From contig NZ_JARYGY010000007.1 of the NCBI RefSeq assembly GCF_029906345.1, positions 186,001-250,000 on the forward strand: 64,000 nucleotides of DNA, read 5' to 3'. Source of the DNA: Aquimarina mycalae. Its GTDB lineage: Bacteria > Bacteroidota > Bacteroidia > Flavobacteriales > Flavobacteriaceae. Made by a program: the position numbers and the translations under genes. Below the pieces are notes generated by a model. The model had not been told where the DNA came from. It was given only the letters and a program-made list of their open reading frames with translations, and made no database searches. Of the stretch, positions 53,105-62,927 are shown piece by piece (the stretch's first letter is position 1; each line of letters opens with the position of its first letter).

Positions 53105-55317
53105 CTACATATTTCTAGAGTTGTTAATGATTAAGTTTTTATGGATAGCGTATCGCAGATCCTTTTTGTTTAGGGGCTTATTAATTAGGTCATTCATTCC
53201 AGCTTTTGTGCATTCTTGAGAAACTTCGCTTAACTCTGAGGCTGTTAAGGCAATGATAGGAGTAGTTTTGTCAAACTCTCGAATTTTTAAAGTAGCCTGC
53301 ATTCCATCCATAACAGGCATATTAATATCCATAAGAACCAAATTGAATTTCTGATGTTTTAATATTTCAACGGCTTCGAATCCGTTTTCTACAATTGTAC
53401 AGTCACAACCAATGTTTTTGAGTAAGTTTTTAGTTACCAATTGATTTACTTTATTGTCTTCTGCTACCAAAATTTTTGCCACGAGATCATCAGTATTCTC
53501 AATACCTTCGGTATCGCTTTCCATACCTTGTGTACTATCAGTTATTTCCAGATCCAAATCGAAATAGAACTTAGATCCAACATCTTTTTTACTTTCGAAA
53601 TGGATGTGACTATCCATCACCTGAATCAAATTTTTCACAATAGAAAGCCCCAATCCTGTTCCTTGTTTATTGTCATACACGCTACCTATTTGCGAAAACT
53701 CTTCAAAAATATACTCTTTCTGATCTTCTGGTACTCCCATACCAGTATCTTCAACTTCATATCTAATTTTAACAGTTTTGACATCTCTAGATAATAATTT
53801 GATCCGAAGCCAAATGGATCCTTGGTCTGTAAATTTATTAGCGTTCCCAATTAGATTAATCAAAATTTCGGATAACCGTAATGCATCTACATTAAGTAAT
53901 TTTGGGATATTGTCCTGATAATCTAGAGTTAATTGGTTCTCCTTTTTTTTCGATTGATGCTCAAAAGACTGTAAAATGTTTTGAGATAAAGAAAATAAAT
54001 CTGTAGGAGCTTTGATTAATTCCTTTTCTTCAGAATCAATTTTACTTATTTTCAGTACTTTATTAACTAAATCAAGTAAGTAGTCTGCAGAAAATTTAAG
54101 TGAATTAAGAAGTTTTTTGTCTTTATCAGACTTAGGATCATTTTCTAACAGAATTGAAGAAATTCCAACAACACCGTATAAAGGAGTTCTGAGTTCATGA
54201 CTAATAGTAGAGATAAATTGTGATTTGATCTTGCTTAGTTTTTCCGCCTGAGATTTAGCTTCGAATAACTCTGAATTTTTTAGCTCGAGAATTTTACTAA
54301 CCTTCTTTTTGGATCGATATCCTCTATAATAAAAGAACACAACGACAACCAAAAGTATAAGACTGACAAACGATATAAAAATGATTCTTTTATTGTTTTT
54401 ATCAATATCTAACAATAGTGCTTTTTCTCTTTTGGCTACTTCTAGTTCTTGCTCATATTGATCTACCCTAAATCTGATTTTGGTTACTTCTTCTTTTTTG
54501 TCTCGAGCATTCTCATAAAATTTACGTTCATTTTCTTGAAATTTTTTTAGATCAGCAATAACTTTTGGATAGTCTTGTATGTTTTCATACATCTGTGATC
54601 TATATTGATAAAAATAGCTTATTCCTTTTAGCCAAAATTCAGGCCCTTCAAGTAGTTCTAGAGATTTGTTAAAATATTCTTCTGCAAGTTCAATTTCACC
54701 ATCACGTGTATGGTAACGTGCTTTTGTAGGTATAAAGAACTCCTGTCAACATGAGTAATGTTAATGAGATTGTCAATACTATCTGCTTCCTTTAGATATG
54801 GAATAGCATTATCATATTGATCGAGATCTAAATAGGTCCAAATTAGGTTGTGTAGTAGGATTTGATAATTATTACTAGGACTATTATATTTTTGTAATTC
54901 TACAGCTTTCTTGTAATAAAACAACGCGTTTTTATAATCATTGTTATCATAATAATATAAACTTCCCAAGCTATTTAAAATCAAAGGCATTAATTTTTTA
55001 TCCTTGGTTTTTTCTGAATATTCTAATGATTTTAATAGGTGTTTTTTTGCATTTTCATAGTCAATAATTTCATATTGAATACTTCCCATTAACAAATACG
55101 CTTGAGATAAGTAATGGTAATTTTCCAACTTATGGGCATAATTGACTGCGTCAAATGCATAATCTAAGGATTGATATAAATCATTTTCGAAACGTAAACT
55201 ATCAGCTATTTTGATTAATACCTCTAAACTATCATTTTTTTTAAAAGAAGGTTCACTCTGCGAAAATACAGATAGAGAAATAACAAACAATAATATGGAT
55301 ACCGTAAACTTTTTCAA
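53105..55317 (-). pseudogene. frameshifted tandem copy of the TPR hybrid histidine kinase
   Basis: Two frames make one paralogue of the gene at 50596. The front part (to about 54730) has a TTG start, signal peptide and TPR repeats; the back part, from 54592 or earlier, has the membrane helix, HisKA, HATPase and receiver. At 54724-54733 the frame shifts. Joining SSLY to TKARYHTRDGEIELAEEYF in the other frame restores the paralogue alignment, which equals loss of one base. There is no long homopolymer there. The H-box is normal here (ISHELRTPL, codon 54197-54199). The back part still contains a membrane anchor plus a full kinase, so an internally started protein is possible. Confidence 0.8.
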
Positions 55318-55698
55318 TACAAAACAATTTATTAGTAAAAATGAACACACTATATCAGATTGTTTGCGATAGTACTTTGATTACATTTTTACAATTTAAG
55401 CCCTTGTATTTCTAATAGATTTGTGGATAGAATAATGGTTAATTATACTTAAGAGTCACATAATTTAATAAAATTCTGGGGTTTATACGTTATGATATAG
55501 AATAAAACTAACGATTACAATATGTATAGTGTTATGATAACGGGGAAATTTACTTATTATTAGAATTCGAATTGAATATAAAATAGAATCACATAATTTA
55601 TGTTTTAATGTATTTTTCTAACCGTATTGTCGTATATCTAATGACATTTGTATAAATTTCAGAATTATTGTCTAGGTGCATATAAATTGTAAATTATA
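55318..55698. other. divergent region upstream of the frameshifted kinase and pbpC
   Basis: About 380 bp, AT-rich, without a gene. Part of it (55501-55513, AATAAAACTAACG and its surroundings) repeats the region upstream of the intact kinase copy (53001-53013), showing that the duplication included the promoter region. A GACATTTG element (55643-55650), one base from the -7 consensus, may serve pbpC. Confidence 0.5.
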
Positions 55699-58050
55699 GT
55701 GTTCGAAATACCCAAAAATTATATTAGAAAACATCCTAAACGATTGATTGTTATCGGAGTGTTGCTAATTTGGTATTATTTATCTTTACCTAAACCATTG
55801 TTTGATGACCCCACTGCGACAGTAATTGAAACGAAAAATGGAGAATTACTTGGAGCTAAAATTGCTAGCGATGGACAATGGCGGTTTCCAGAAACAGATA
55901 GTGTACCAGAAAAGTTTAAACACTGTATTCTCGCTTTTGAAGATCAACAATTCTATAATCATTTTGGATTTAATCCGATATCAATGATAGATGCTATTAT
56001 TGAAAACATAAAGGAAGGAAGAGTAGTTCGTGGTGGAAGCACAATTACACAACAGGTCATTAGATTATCACGAAAAGGAACAAAGCGAACGTATTTTGAA
56101 AAATTAATTGAACTCATATTGGCAACCAGACTTGAATTTGGTACATCCAAGAAAGATATTTTAAAATTATATGCTTCATATGCTCCTTATGGAGGAAATG
56201 TGGTTGGAATTGATATGGCTTCCTGGCGATACTTTGGATTGCCTGCACATCAATTATCTTGGTCAGAAAGCGCAACCTTAGCTGTATTACCAAACGCTCC
56301 ATCCCTAATATATCCTGGAAAGAATCAAATACGCTTATTAACGAAAAGAAATCGATTACTGAAAACATTACTAGAGCAAGGTACAATCGATTCTTTAACC
56401 TATGAATTATCAATTAGTGAACCGCTGCCAGAAAAACCATATCGACTTCCGCGAATTGCACCTCATGTATTAGATCGATTGGCAAAAAGTAATAATGGGG
56501 AGCGATTACAAACTACTATAGAAATATCATTGCAGCAACAGGTAAATCAACTTGTAAAACGACATTATGAAACGCTTAGGCAAAATGAAGTTCATAATAT
56601 GGCAGTATTGGTTGTGGATGTAAACTCTAGAAAAGTAATGAGCTATGTGGGGAATACTCCAACAGATAGAGCACACCAAAAAGATGTGGATATTATACAA
56701 GCCGGTAGAAGTACTGGTAGTACATTAAAACCGTTATTATTTGCAGCGATGATGGATAAGGGAGAAATATTACCAGAACAATTAGTTTCTGATATACCTA
56801 CGGTTATTGCAGGATATACCCCAATGAATTATGACGAAACTTTTAGTGGAGCCGTTCCAGCGAACAAAGCATTGGCGCGATCACTAAATATACCTGCAGT
56901 CAGGTTATTGCAACAATATGGATTACAGAGGTTTAGAGATGAGTTAAATGCTTTTCAAATTGAAAACCTTAGATATAGTGCAGATCATTATGGATTATCA
57001 CTGATAGTAGGTGGAGCAGAGGGAAGTCTTTGGGATTTGTGTAAAACGTATGCAGGTTTTGCAGGGACATTAAATCATTACCAAAGCAACTCTAGCGAAT
57101 ATTTTACGAATGAATTTACTGAGCCAATAATATTGGCCAATACAAAAGTTGATTTCGGCAAAAAAGTAAAAGAAAAACCAGTATATGGCGCAGGAAGTAT
57201 TTGGCTAACTTTTGAAGCGATGAAAAAAGTAAATCGTCCAGAAGGAGATGAAGCTTGGGAATTTTATGATTCATCTAGAGAAATTGCTTGGAAAACTGGA
57301 ACTAGTTTTGGAAATAGAGATGCGTGGGCAATTGGAGCAAGTAAGGATTATGTGGTAGGAGTTTGGATAGGGAATGCCGATGGAGAAGGCAGACCAGAAC
57401 TTACAGGATTAAATTCGGCGGCTCCTGTATTGTTCGATGTAATTAATATACTGCCAAATTCTGAATGGTTTCCTATTCCTTATGATGATTTGGTGAAAGT
57501 TGATGTTTGTATTAAAAGTGGATTTCTGGCAGGAAAAGAATGTCCAACAAATGAAAGATATATTCCAGTGGCTGGAATTAAGACAAAACCTTGTCCATAT
57601 CATCAATTAGTGCATTTAGACGCTACAAAACAATATCAGGTTAATTCTTCCTGTGAGTCCGTAACAGATATGATCCATGAATCCTGGTTTGTGTTACCAG
57701 CTTTGCAAGAATATTATTTTAAAACCAAAAATGCTGATTATCGAACATTGCCATCGTATCGATCAGATTGTACAAAGGAGTTCCAAAATAGTATGGATTT
57801 TATTTTTCCAAAATCAAATAGTAGTGTGTATTTGCCTAAAGGATTTGATGGGAAAACGAATGACGTTGTATTGAAGATTGCACATACACAGCCCGAAACA
57901 AGAGTCTTTTGGTATATTGATAATCGATTTATAGGAGTTACCAAACAATTTCACGAAATGCCAGTAAAACCTAAAGTAGGAAAGCATGTGATAACCGTGC
58001 TGGACGAAAAAGGAAATCAACTAAAAAGGAGAATTGAAGTAAAAGAATAA
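55699..58050 (+). CDS. pbpC: penicillin-binding protein 1C
   Basis: The 783-residue protein has one membrane anchor (RLIVIGVLLIWYYLSL). A GT51 transglycosylase domain has Glu81 in LAFEDQQFYNHFGF and RGGSTITQQV. A transpeptidase domain has S341-T-L-K344 in GSTLKPLLF and K532-T-G in WKTGTS. A C-terminal BiPBP_C domain of about 85 residues (FPKSNSSVYLPKGFDG) completes the family pattern. It polymerises and cross-links peptidoglycan strands and commonly pairs with bacterial alpha-2-macroglobulin in envelope repair. The start is GTG at 55699. Active-site residues are intact. Confidence 0.95.
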   Translation: MFEIPKNYIRKHPKRLIVIGVLLIWYYLSLPKPLFDDPTATVIETKNGELLGAKIASDGQWRFPETDSVPEKFKHCILAFEDQQFYNHFGFNPISMIDAIIENIKEGRVVRGGSTITQQVIRLSRKGTKRTYFEKLIELILATRLEFGTSKKDILKLYASYAPYGGNVVGIDMASWRYFGLPAHQLSWSESATLAVLPNAPSLIYPGKNQIRLLTKRNRLLKTLLEQGTIDSLTYELSISEPLPEKPYRLPRIAPHVLDRLAKSNNGERLQTTIEISLQQQVNQLVKRHYETLRQNEVHNMAVLVVDVNSRKVMSYVGNTPTDRAHQKDVDIIQAGRSTGSTLKPLLFAAMMDKGEILPEQLVSDIPTVIAGYTPMNYDETFSGAVPANKALARSLNIPAVRLLQQYGLQRFRDELNAFQIENLRYSADHYGLSLIVGGAEGSLWDLCKTYAGFAGTLNHYQSNSSEYFTNEFTEPIILANTKVDFGKKVKEKPVYGAGSIWLTFEAMKKVNRPEGDEAWEFYDSSREIAWKTGTSFGNRDAWAIGASKDYVVGVWIGNADGEGRPELTGLNSAAPVLFDVINILPNSEWFPIPYDDLVKVDVCIKSGFLAGKECPTNERYIPVAGIKTKPCPYHQLVHLDATKQYQVNSSCESVTDMIHESWFVLPALQEYYFKTKNADYRTLPSYRSDCTKEFQNSMDFIFPKSNSSVYLPKGFDGKTNDVVLKIAHTQPETRVFWYIDNRFIGVTKQFHEMPVKPKVGKHVITVLDEKGNQLKRRIEVKE

Positions 58051-58098
58051 AGTTTTTTAAACCTTGATTTTTAGGAAACTAAATTCTTATTATTTAAA

Positions 58099-58140
58099 AA
58101 TAGTCATTAATGACTATTAATTTTTATATTAATATAAAAA
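58099..58140. promoter_or_regulatory. TetR operator: perfect 20-bp palindrome plus an AT palindrome
   Basis: AATAGTCATTAATGACTATT (58099-58118) is a perfect 20-bp palindrome. TTTTTATATTAATATAAAAA (58121-58140) is a second perfect one. The second fills the -33 to -7 interval of the promoter in front of the TetR gene. The first looks like a typical TetR-family site. Confidence 0.7.
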
Positions 58141-58147
58141 TTATTTT

Positions 58148-58155
58148 ATATTTGT
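58148..58155 (+). promoter_or_regulatory. -7 element of the TetR-led operon
   Basis: TATATTTG is a perfect -7 match 16 bp before the GTG start at 58171, directly downstream of the two palindromes. Confidence 0.65.
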
Positions 58156-58170
58156 GTAAAATAGAATAGC

Positions 58171-58824
58171 GTGGAAACCAAACAAAGAATACTTGATCAA
58201 GCACTTAAAACCTTTAATAAATCAGGGTATGGTGCGGTGAACTTATTCGAGTTAGCTAAATCTTTGGATATGAGTAGGGGAAATATGACCTATCATTTTA
58301 AGGATAAAGAAACTTTATTACAAGAGTTAACTAATCAGTTATGGGATAAATTGACCAATGTAAGAATGGAAAAAAGCATTCCATCTTTCCAGAACTTGCA
58401 TAATGAAGCACAGCTATATTATAGATTACAGAAAGAATACTCTTTTATTTTTCATGATAATCAGATGTTGAAACATACATTAATTGCACCAAAAATGGAG
58501 TCTCTTTGTACTAAAATGATCAAGGAAATAGAAACCGCGATAGCATTTTCCATTCAACTTGGTAATATGAGAGATGAATCAGTTCCTGGTGTATATAAGA
58601 ATTTAGCATTAACCACTTGGATGTCTATGTTTTTTTGGTCTTCTCAAAAAATGATTAGAGGCAATAAAACCAATGAAGACGGAGAAAAGGTTATTTGGAG
58701 TCTCTTGTTACCTCACCTTACTGAAAAAGGCTTAGCATCATTTAAAAAATTCTTCGGAGAAGAGTATCTGTCGAAAATGGGTGAAGCGTTTGATCATAAT
58801 ATGGATTCTTATTTAACTTTTTAA
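58171..58824 (+). CDS. TetR-family transcriptional regulator
   Basis: The 217-residue protein has the TetR helix-turn-helix at residues about 5-50: RILDQALKTFNKSGYGAVNL, ELAKSLDMSRGNMTYHFKDKETLL. The C-terminal ligand-binding part is all helical. The start is GTG. It heads the acyl-CoA operon, ending 10 bp before the ligase gene. An acyl-CoA sensing role is likely by analogy with fatty acid and leucine catabolic TetR proteins, but the ligand is not shown. The palindrome at 58099 is its probable own operator. Confidence 0.9.
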   Translation: METKQRILDQALKTFNKSGYGAVNLFELAKSLDMSRGNMTYHFKDKETLLQELTNQLWDKLTNVRMEKSIPSFQNLHNEAQLYYRLQKEYSFIFHDNQMLKHTLIAPKMESLCTKMIKEIETAIAFSIQLGNMRDESVPGVYKNLALTTWMSMFFWSSQKMIRGNKTNEDGEKVIWSLLLPHLTEKGLASFKKFFGEEYLSKMGEAFDHNMDSYLTF

Positions 58825-58833
58825 TTTGTTGCT

Positions 58834-60519
58834 ATGAGTAGTTTACGTATTCCAGATTACAATTCGCTTCCAGAATATTTTTATCACTGGATTGATCAGA
58901 AACCAGACTTTCCTTTTCTGAAACAACCTAAGGGGAATTCTTGGAAAATCTTGACGTATCGAGATGCGTATATCGAAGCTTCAAAGATGACCAGTGCTTT
59001 ACAAAAATTAGGATTAAAAAAAGGAGATCACGTAGCAATATATTCTAAGAACTGTTACCATTGGATACTTGTTGATTTGGCTATTATGATGGGCGGTTTT
59101 GTTTCAGTGCCTTTATACTACAACCTTTCTGGGAAACAACTAGGACAAGTGCTAGAGCAATCAGATGCTAAAATCGTTTTTGTAGGAAAATTAGACAGTT
59201 GGTCTGGGCATGTGAATGAGATAAAAGATACGACACAGATTATTCGTTTTCCACATTATGAAGGAAATGCAAAAGTAACTCAAGGATTATTATGGGATGA
59301 TCTAATTTCGCAAAACGAACCATTGTCAAAAGGTTATGTTCCGGATCCTGAGGAGCTATGGACCATTTTGTTTACATCTGGTACAACGGGCACTCCAAAA
59401 GGAGTAATGCATGTACATAAAACACCAGTAAATATTATTAAAAATGATGACCTGAATGATTGGATGGGAGCTGCAAATAATCTAAGCCCTAAATTACTAT
59501 CATATTTACCATTAAATCATGTAGGGGAGAAAATAGGTATTTATACTAGCGCATTGACATTAGGCGGGACCATTTCATTTGCAGAAAGTATCGAAACCTT
59601 TGCTAAAAATTTACAAGAAACTCAGCCGACAATTTTTTTCGCAGCACCTAGAATATGGACAAAATTTTATTTGGGTGTGGCAAATAAGATATCACTCAAA
59701 AAACAAAAAATACTATTTAAAATTCCAATCCTATCTGGATTCTTAAAAAAGAAAATTCGGCAAGGTTTGGGGATGACCAACGCTCGATTAGTAGTTACTG
59801 GATCTGCGATTACCCCTACTTATCTTAAAGAATGGTATAAGAATCTGGGGATTTATTTGATAGAAGCATATGGGATGACAGAAGTTTGTGGGTCTATTAC
59901 AAATACACCTATGAGAGATGCTCCTACCGATTCTGTTGGTAAACCTGTGCCAGGTTGTGAAATTAGGATTGATCCTAAAACCCAAGAAGTGTTAATGAAG
60001 TCTCCTTTTATGATGAAAGGATACTACAAGGATTCAGAATTGACCGAAAGAGTTCTAAAAGATGGATGGTTACATAGTGGAGATAAAGGAAAAGTAGATG
60101 AACAAGGATTTTTAAGAATTATAGGGCGCGTTTCTGATGCTTTTAAAACTAGTAAAGGGAAGTACATTACGCCAAACCCAATGGAAGAGAAAATTGAAAA
60201 AAATGTATTAGTAGAGCAAGTCTGTGTAGCAGGTTTAGGTCTGCCTCAACCTATAGCGGTGATTAACCTATCAGAAGTTGCATTAGATGTGGCAAAAGAA
60301 GAAGTCGAGTTGTCTTTGGACGATACACTTGTTTCACTCAATAATGATTTGGCAAATTATGAACGGGTATCCACTATTGTTGTAGATCGTACTGCCTGGA
60401 ATACAGAGAATGGGTTGTTAACACCAACACTAAAAATAAGACGAGGAGAAATAGACAATAAATTCAGTGAGAATTTTCTGGAATGGCATAATAGCGAAAA
60501 AAAAATCATATGGTTATAA
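58834..60519 (+). CDS. AMP-dependent acyl-CoA ligase
   Basis: The 561-residue ANL-superfamily enzyme has the ATP motif LFTSGTTGTPKGVMHVH, YLPLNHVGEK, and EAYGMTEVCGSITNTP, with the hinge region WLHSGDKGKVDEQGFLRIIGR. It resembles long-chain fatty acid CoA ligases that carry the FadD15-like GVAN segment. It activates a carboxylic acid to its CoA ester. Its place before an acyl-CoA carboxylase suggests it feeds that pathway. It overlaps the next gene by 10 bp. Confidence 0.9.
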   Translation: MSSLRIPDYNSLPEYFYHWIDQKPDFPFLKQPKGNSWKILTYRDAYIEASKMTSALQKLGLKKGDHVAIYSKNCYHWILVDLAIMMGGFVSVPLYYNLSGKQLGQVLEQSDAKIVFVGKLDSWSGHVNEIKDTTQIIRFPHYEGNAKVTQGLLWDDLISQNEPLSKGYVPDPEELWTILFTSGTTGTPKGVMHVHKTPVNIIKNDDLNDWMGAANNLSPKLLSYLPLNHVGEKIGIYTSALTLGGTISFAESIETFAKNLQETQPTIFFAAPRIWTKFYLGVANKISLKKQKILFKIPILSGFLKKKIRQGLGMTNARLVVTGSAITPTYLKEWYKNLGIYLIEAYGMTEVCGSITNTPMRDAPTDSVGKPVPGCEIRIDPKTQEVLMKSPFMMKGYYKDSELTERVLKDGWLHSGDKGKVDEQGFLRIIGRVSDAFKTSKGKYITPNPMEEKIEKNVLVEQVCVAGLGLPQPIAVINLSEVALDVAKEEVELSLDDTLVSLNNDLANYERVSTIVVDRTAWNTENGLLTPTLKIRRGEIDNKFSENFLEWHNSEKKIIWL

Positions 60520-61310
60520 GTAAGACAGTATTGATATCTGGGGGTTCCAGTGGAATTGGTTTTACAATATCTAGATATTTTGCTAAAGCTGGGTATACTT
60601 TGCTTTGGGTTGCTCTTTTAAAAGATGAGATCACAGCATCCAAATTACGGTTACAAAAGGAATTTTCAGATTGCCAAATTAATTTTTTGGTTCAGGATCT
60701 TTCTGTATCAAATGCCGCACAAAAAGTTTATGATTGGGTGAAAAAAAATAAATGGAATGTGGATGTGCTAATCAACAATGCAGGTTTTGGAACGTATGGT
60801 TTTATTAATGATACGGATTCAGAACGAGAGTTGAATATGATCAATGTAAATATCGTGAACCTGTATAAAATGACTCGATTGTTTTTAAAGGATATGATAA
60901 CCAATAATCAAGGTACAATTATAAATATTAGTTCTAATACTTCTTTTCAACCTACACCAAAACTAAGTACGTATGGAGCAACTAAATCTTTTGTCAATCA
61001 TTTTACCAGAAGTGTTCATGAAGAATTGAAAATTCTAAACTCCAATGTAAAAGTAATTTGTGTATGTCCTTCGGCGATTAAAGACACTAATTTTAAGAAG
61101 ACAGGAAAGATGGAAAAAGTAAAAACATTTAATGGATTAGCCACCACAACATCCGAAGAAGTAGCCAAAGATATATGGAATGGATTTATAAAAGGAAAAA
61201 GTTTTATAGTTAGTGGATGGAAAATGCGAATGCTACATCGTATTTCGGGAATAGTTCCATACCGATTTCAACAATTTTTGGTAAGAAGAGAAATTAAAGA
61301 AGCACATTAA
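60510..61310 (+). CDS. short-chain dehydrogenase/reductase
   Basis: The 266-residue protein has the classical SDR fold: GGSSGIGFTISRYFAKAGY for cofactor binding, LINNAGFGTYGFIND, and active-site Ser and Tyr-x-x-x-Lys in INISSNTSFQPTPKLSTYGATKSFV. It oxidises or reduces an alcohol or ketone with NAD(P). The operon context suggests an acyl-chain or terpenoid intermediate, but the substrate is unknown. It overlaps the ligase and touches the carboxylase gene, so the genes are tightly coupled. Confidence 0.88.
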   Translation: MVISKTVLISGGSSGIGFTISRYFAKAGYTLLWVALLKDEITASKLRLQKEFSDCQINFLVQDLSVSNAAQKVYDWVKKNKWNVDVLINNAGFGTYGFINDTDSERELNMINVNIVNLYKMTRLFLKDMITNNQGTIINISSNTSFQPTPKLSTYGATKSFVNHFTRSVHEELKILNSNVKVICVCPSAIKDTNFKKTGKMEKVKTFNGLATTTSEEVAKDIWNGFIKGKSFIVSGWKMRMLHRISGIVPYRFQQFLVRREIKEAH

Positions 61311-62912
61311 ATGAGAGCATTAAAATCAAATATTAATACAACAAGTGCTTCCTTTCAAGAGAATAAAAAGGCAATGCTTGAACTAGTAAAAAAACTAGAT
61401 GAGCATTTTGAAGAAAGCCGTTTTCAAGGAAAGGAGAAATCTATAAATCGAGCTAGAAACCGAAATAAATTACTCGCCAGAGAACGTATAGAATTACTAT
61501 TGGATAAAGACAGTCCATTTCTTGAGTTATTGCCATTAGCTGGAATGCAAAAAAAAGATGGATTCGGAACTGGTGGAACAAGTGTTTCTGGAATTGGAGT
61601 AGTAGAAGGAAAACTTTGCATGATTAATTCTAATGTGGGTACTCGCAAAGGTGGATCAGTAGATTATGCAACTGTTTTTAAAGGTTTTAGAGTAGGGCAG
61701 ATTAGTAGAGAGTGTAAACTTCCGTCTATAAATCTTGTAGAAAGTGGTGGAGCTAATCTTCCAGATCAAGCCAAGATATTTAATTATGGAGGCGAAGGGT
61801 TTCGAGAAATCACAAGAAGATCAGAAATGGGCATTCCTACTATTTCTGTAGTTTTTGGTAATGCCACAGCTGGAGGAGCTTATGTGCCTGGAATGTCTGA
61901 TTATGCAATTTTTCAAAAAAATTCTGCTAAAGTGTTTTTAGCAGGACCTCCATTGGTAAAAATGGCAACTAATGAAGAGTCCACAGATGAAGAGTTAGGA
62001 GGCGCCGAAATGCATAGTAGAATTTCTGGAGTTTCTGATTACTTGGCAGAGGATGAACTCGATGCTATTAGAATTGCAAGAGAGATCATGGCCTTTATTC
62101 CAGAACCAAAACCACATTTAGTACCAGAACAACCAATAAAAGAGCCACTTTTTTCTGCAGATGAGATTCTTGGAGTAGTTCCTGTAGATACCAAAACACC
62201 TTTTGATATTAGAGAATTAATCATGCGAATAGCAGATGGTTCAGAGTTTTCAGAATTTAAATCTGAGTATGGAAATACTATGGTATGCGGATGGACAAAA
62301 ATACACGGATATCCCGTAGGAATTCTAGGCAATAATGGAGTTATTTTTTCAGAATCTGCTAATAAAGCAGCGCAATTTATACAATTATCCAATCAAAAAA
62401 ATATTCCATTATTATTCTTGCAAAATACTACAGGTTATATGGTAGGTAAAGCTTATGAAGAAGGAGGTATTATTAAGAATGGAGCTAAACTTATTAATGC
62501 CGTTTCTAATAGTAAAGTACCCTCGATAACTTTAATGATTGGTTCCTCGTTTGGTGCTGGAAATTATGGTATGAACGGAAGATCTTATGAGCCTAATTTT
62601 CTCTTTGCATACCCAAATTCAAAGATTGGAGTAATGGGATCTCAGCAGTTAGCTGGTGTGATGCGTATTATTCAAAAAACTTCAGCTAAGGCAAAAGGGA
62701 TTCCTTACAATGAAGACCAGGCAAAAATGATAGAAGGAATGCTTATCGCAGAAGCCGAGTCAAAAGCTTCGTCTTGGCATTCTACATCAGAATTGTGGGA
62801 TGATGGAGTCATAAACCCTAAAGAAACCAGAAACTATTTAGGTTTTTCTTTGGCCGTATTGTATAACCAGGAAATAAAAGGAGCTAGTAGTTATGGTGTC
62901 TGGAGACATTAA
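61311..62912 (+). CDS. acyl-CoA carboxylase beta subunit (carboxyltransferase)
   Basis: The 533-residue protein matches the biotin-dependent carboxyltransferase family, closest in layout to methylcrotonyl-CoA carboxylase beta: RNRNKLLARERIELLLDKDSPFLEL, LVESGGANLPDQAKIF, FGNATAGGAYVPGMSDY and GSSFGAGNYGMNGRSYEPNFLF. It carboxylates a branched acyl-CoA, most likely 3-methylcrotonyl-CoA in leucine breakdown. The start follows the SDR stop directly, and the biotin carboxylase gene follows 15 bp later. Geranyl- or propionyl-CoA carboxylation remain possible. Confidence 0.9.
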   Translation: MRALKSNINTTSASFQENKKAMLELVKKLDEHFEESRFQGKEKSINRARNRNKLLARERIELLLDKDSPFLELLPLAGMQKKDGFGTGGTSVSGIGVVEGKLCMINSNVGTRKGGSVDYATVFKGFRVGQISRECKLPSINLVESGGANLPDQAKIFNYGGEGFREITRRSEMGIPTISVVFGNATAGGAYVPGMSDYAIFQKNSAKVFLAGPPLVKMATNEESTDEELGGAEMHSRISGVSDYLAEDELDAIRIAREIMAFIPEPKPHLVPEQPIKEPLFSADEILGVVPVDTKTPFDIRELIMRIADGSEFSEFKSEYGNTMVCGWTKIHGYPVGILGNNGVIFSESANKAAQFIQLSNQKNIPLLFLQNTTGYMVGKAYEEGGIIKNGAKLINAVSNSKVPSITLMIGSSFGAGNYGMNGRSYEPNFLFAYPNSKIGVMGSQQLAGVMRIIQKTSAKAKGIPYNEDQAKMIEGMLIAEAESKASSWHSTSELWDDGVINPKETRNYLGFSLAVLYNQEIKGASSYGVWRH

Positions 62913-62927
62913 GATCCTATTACAAAT

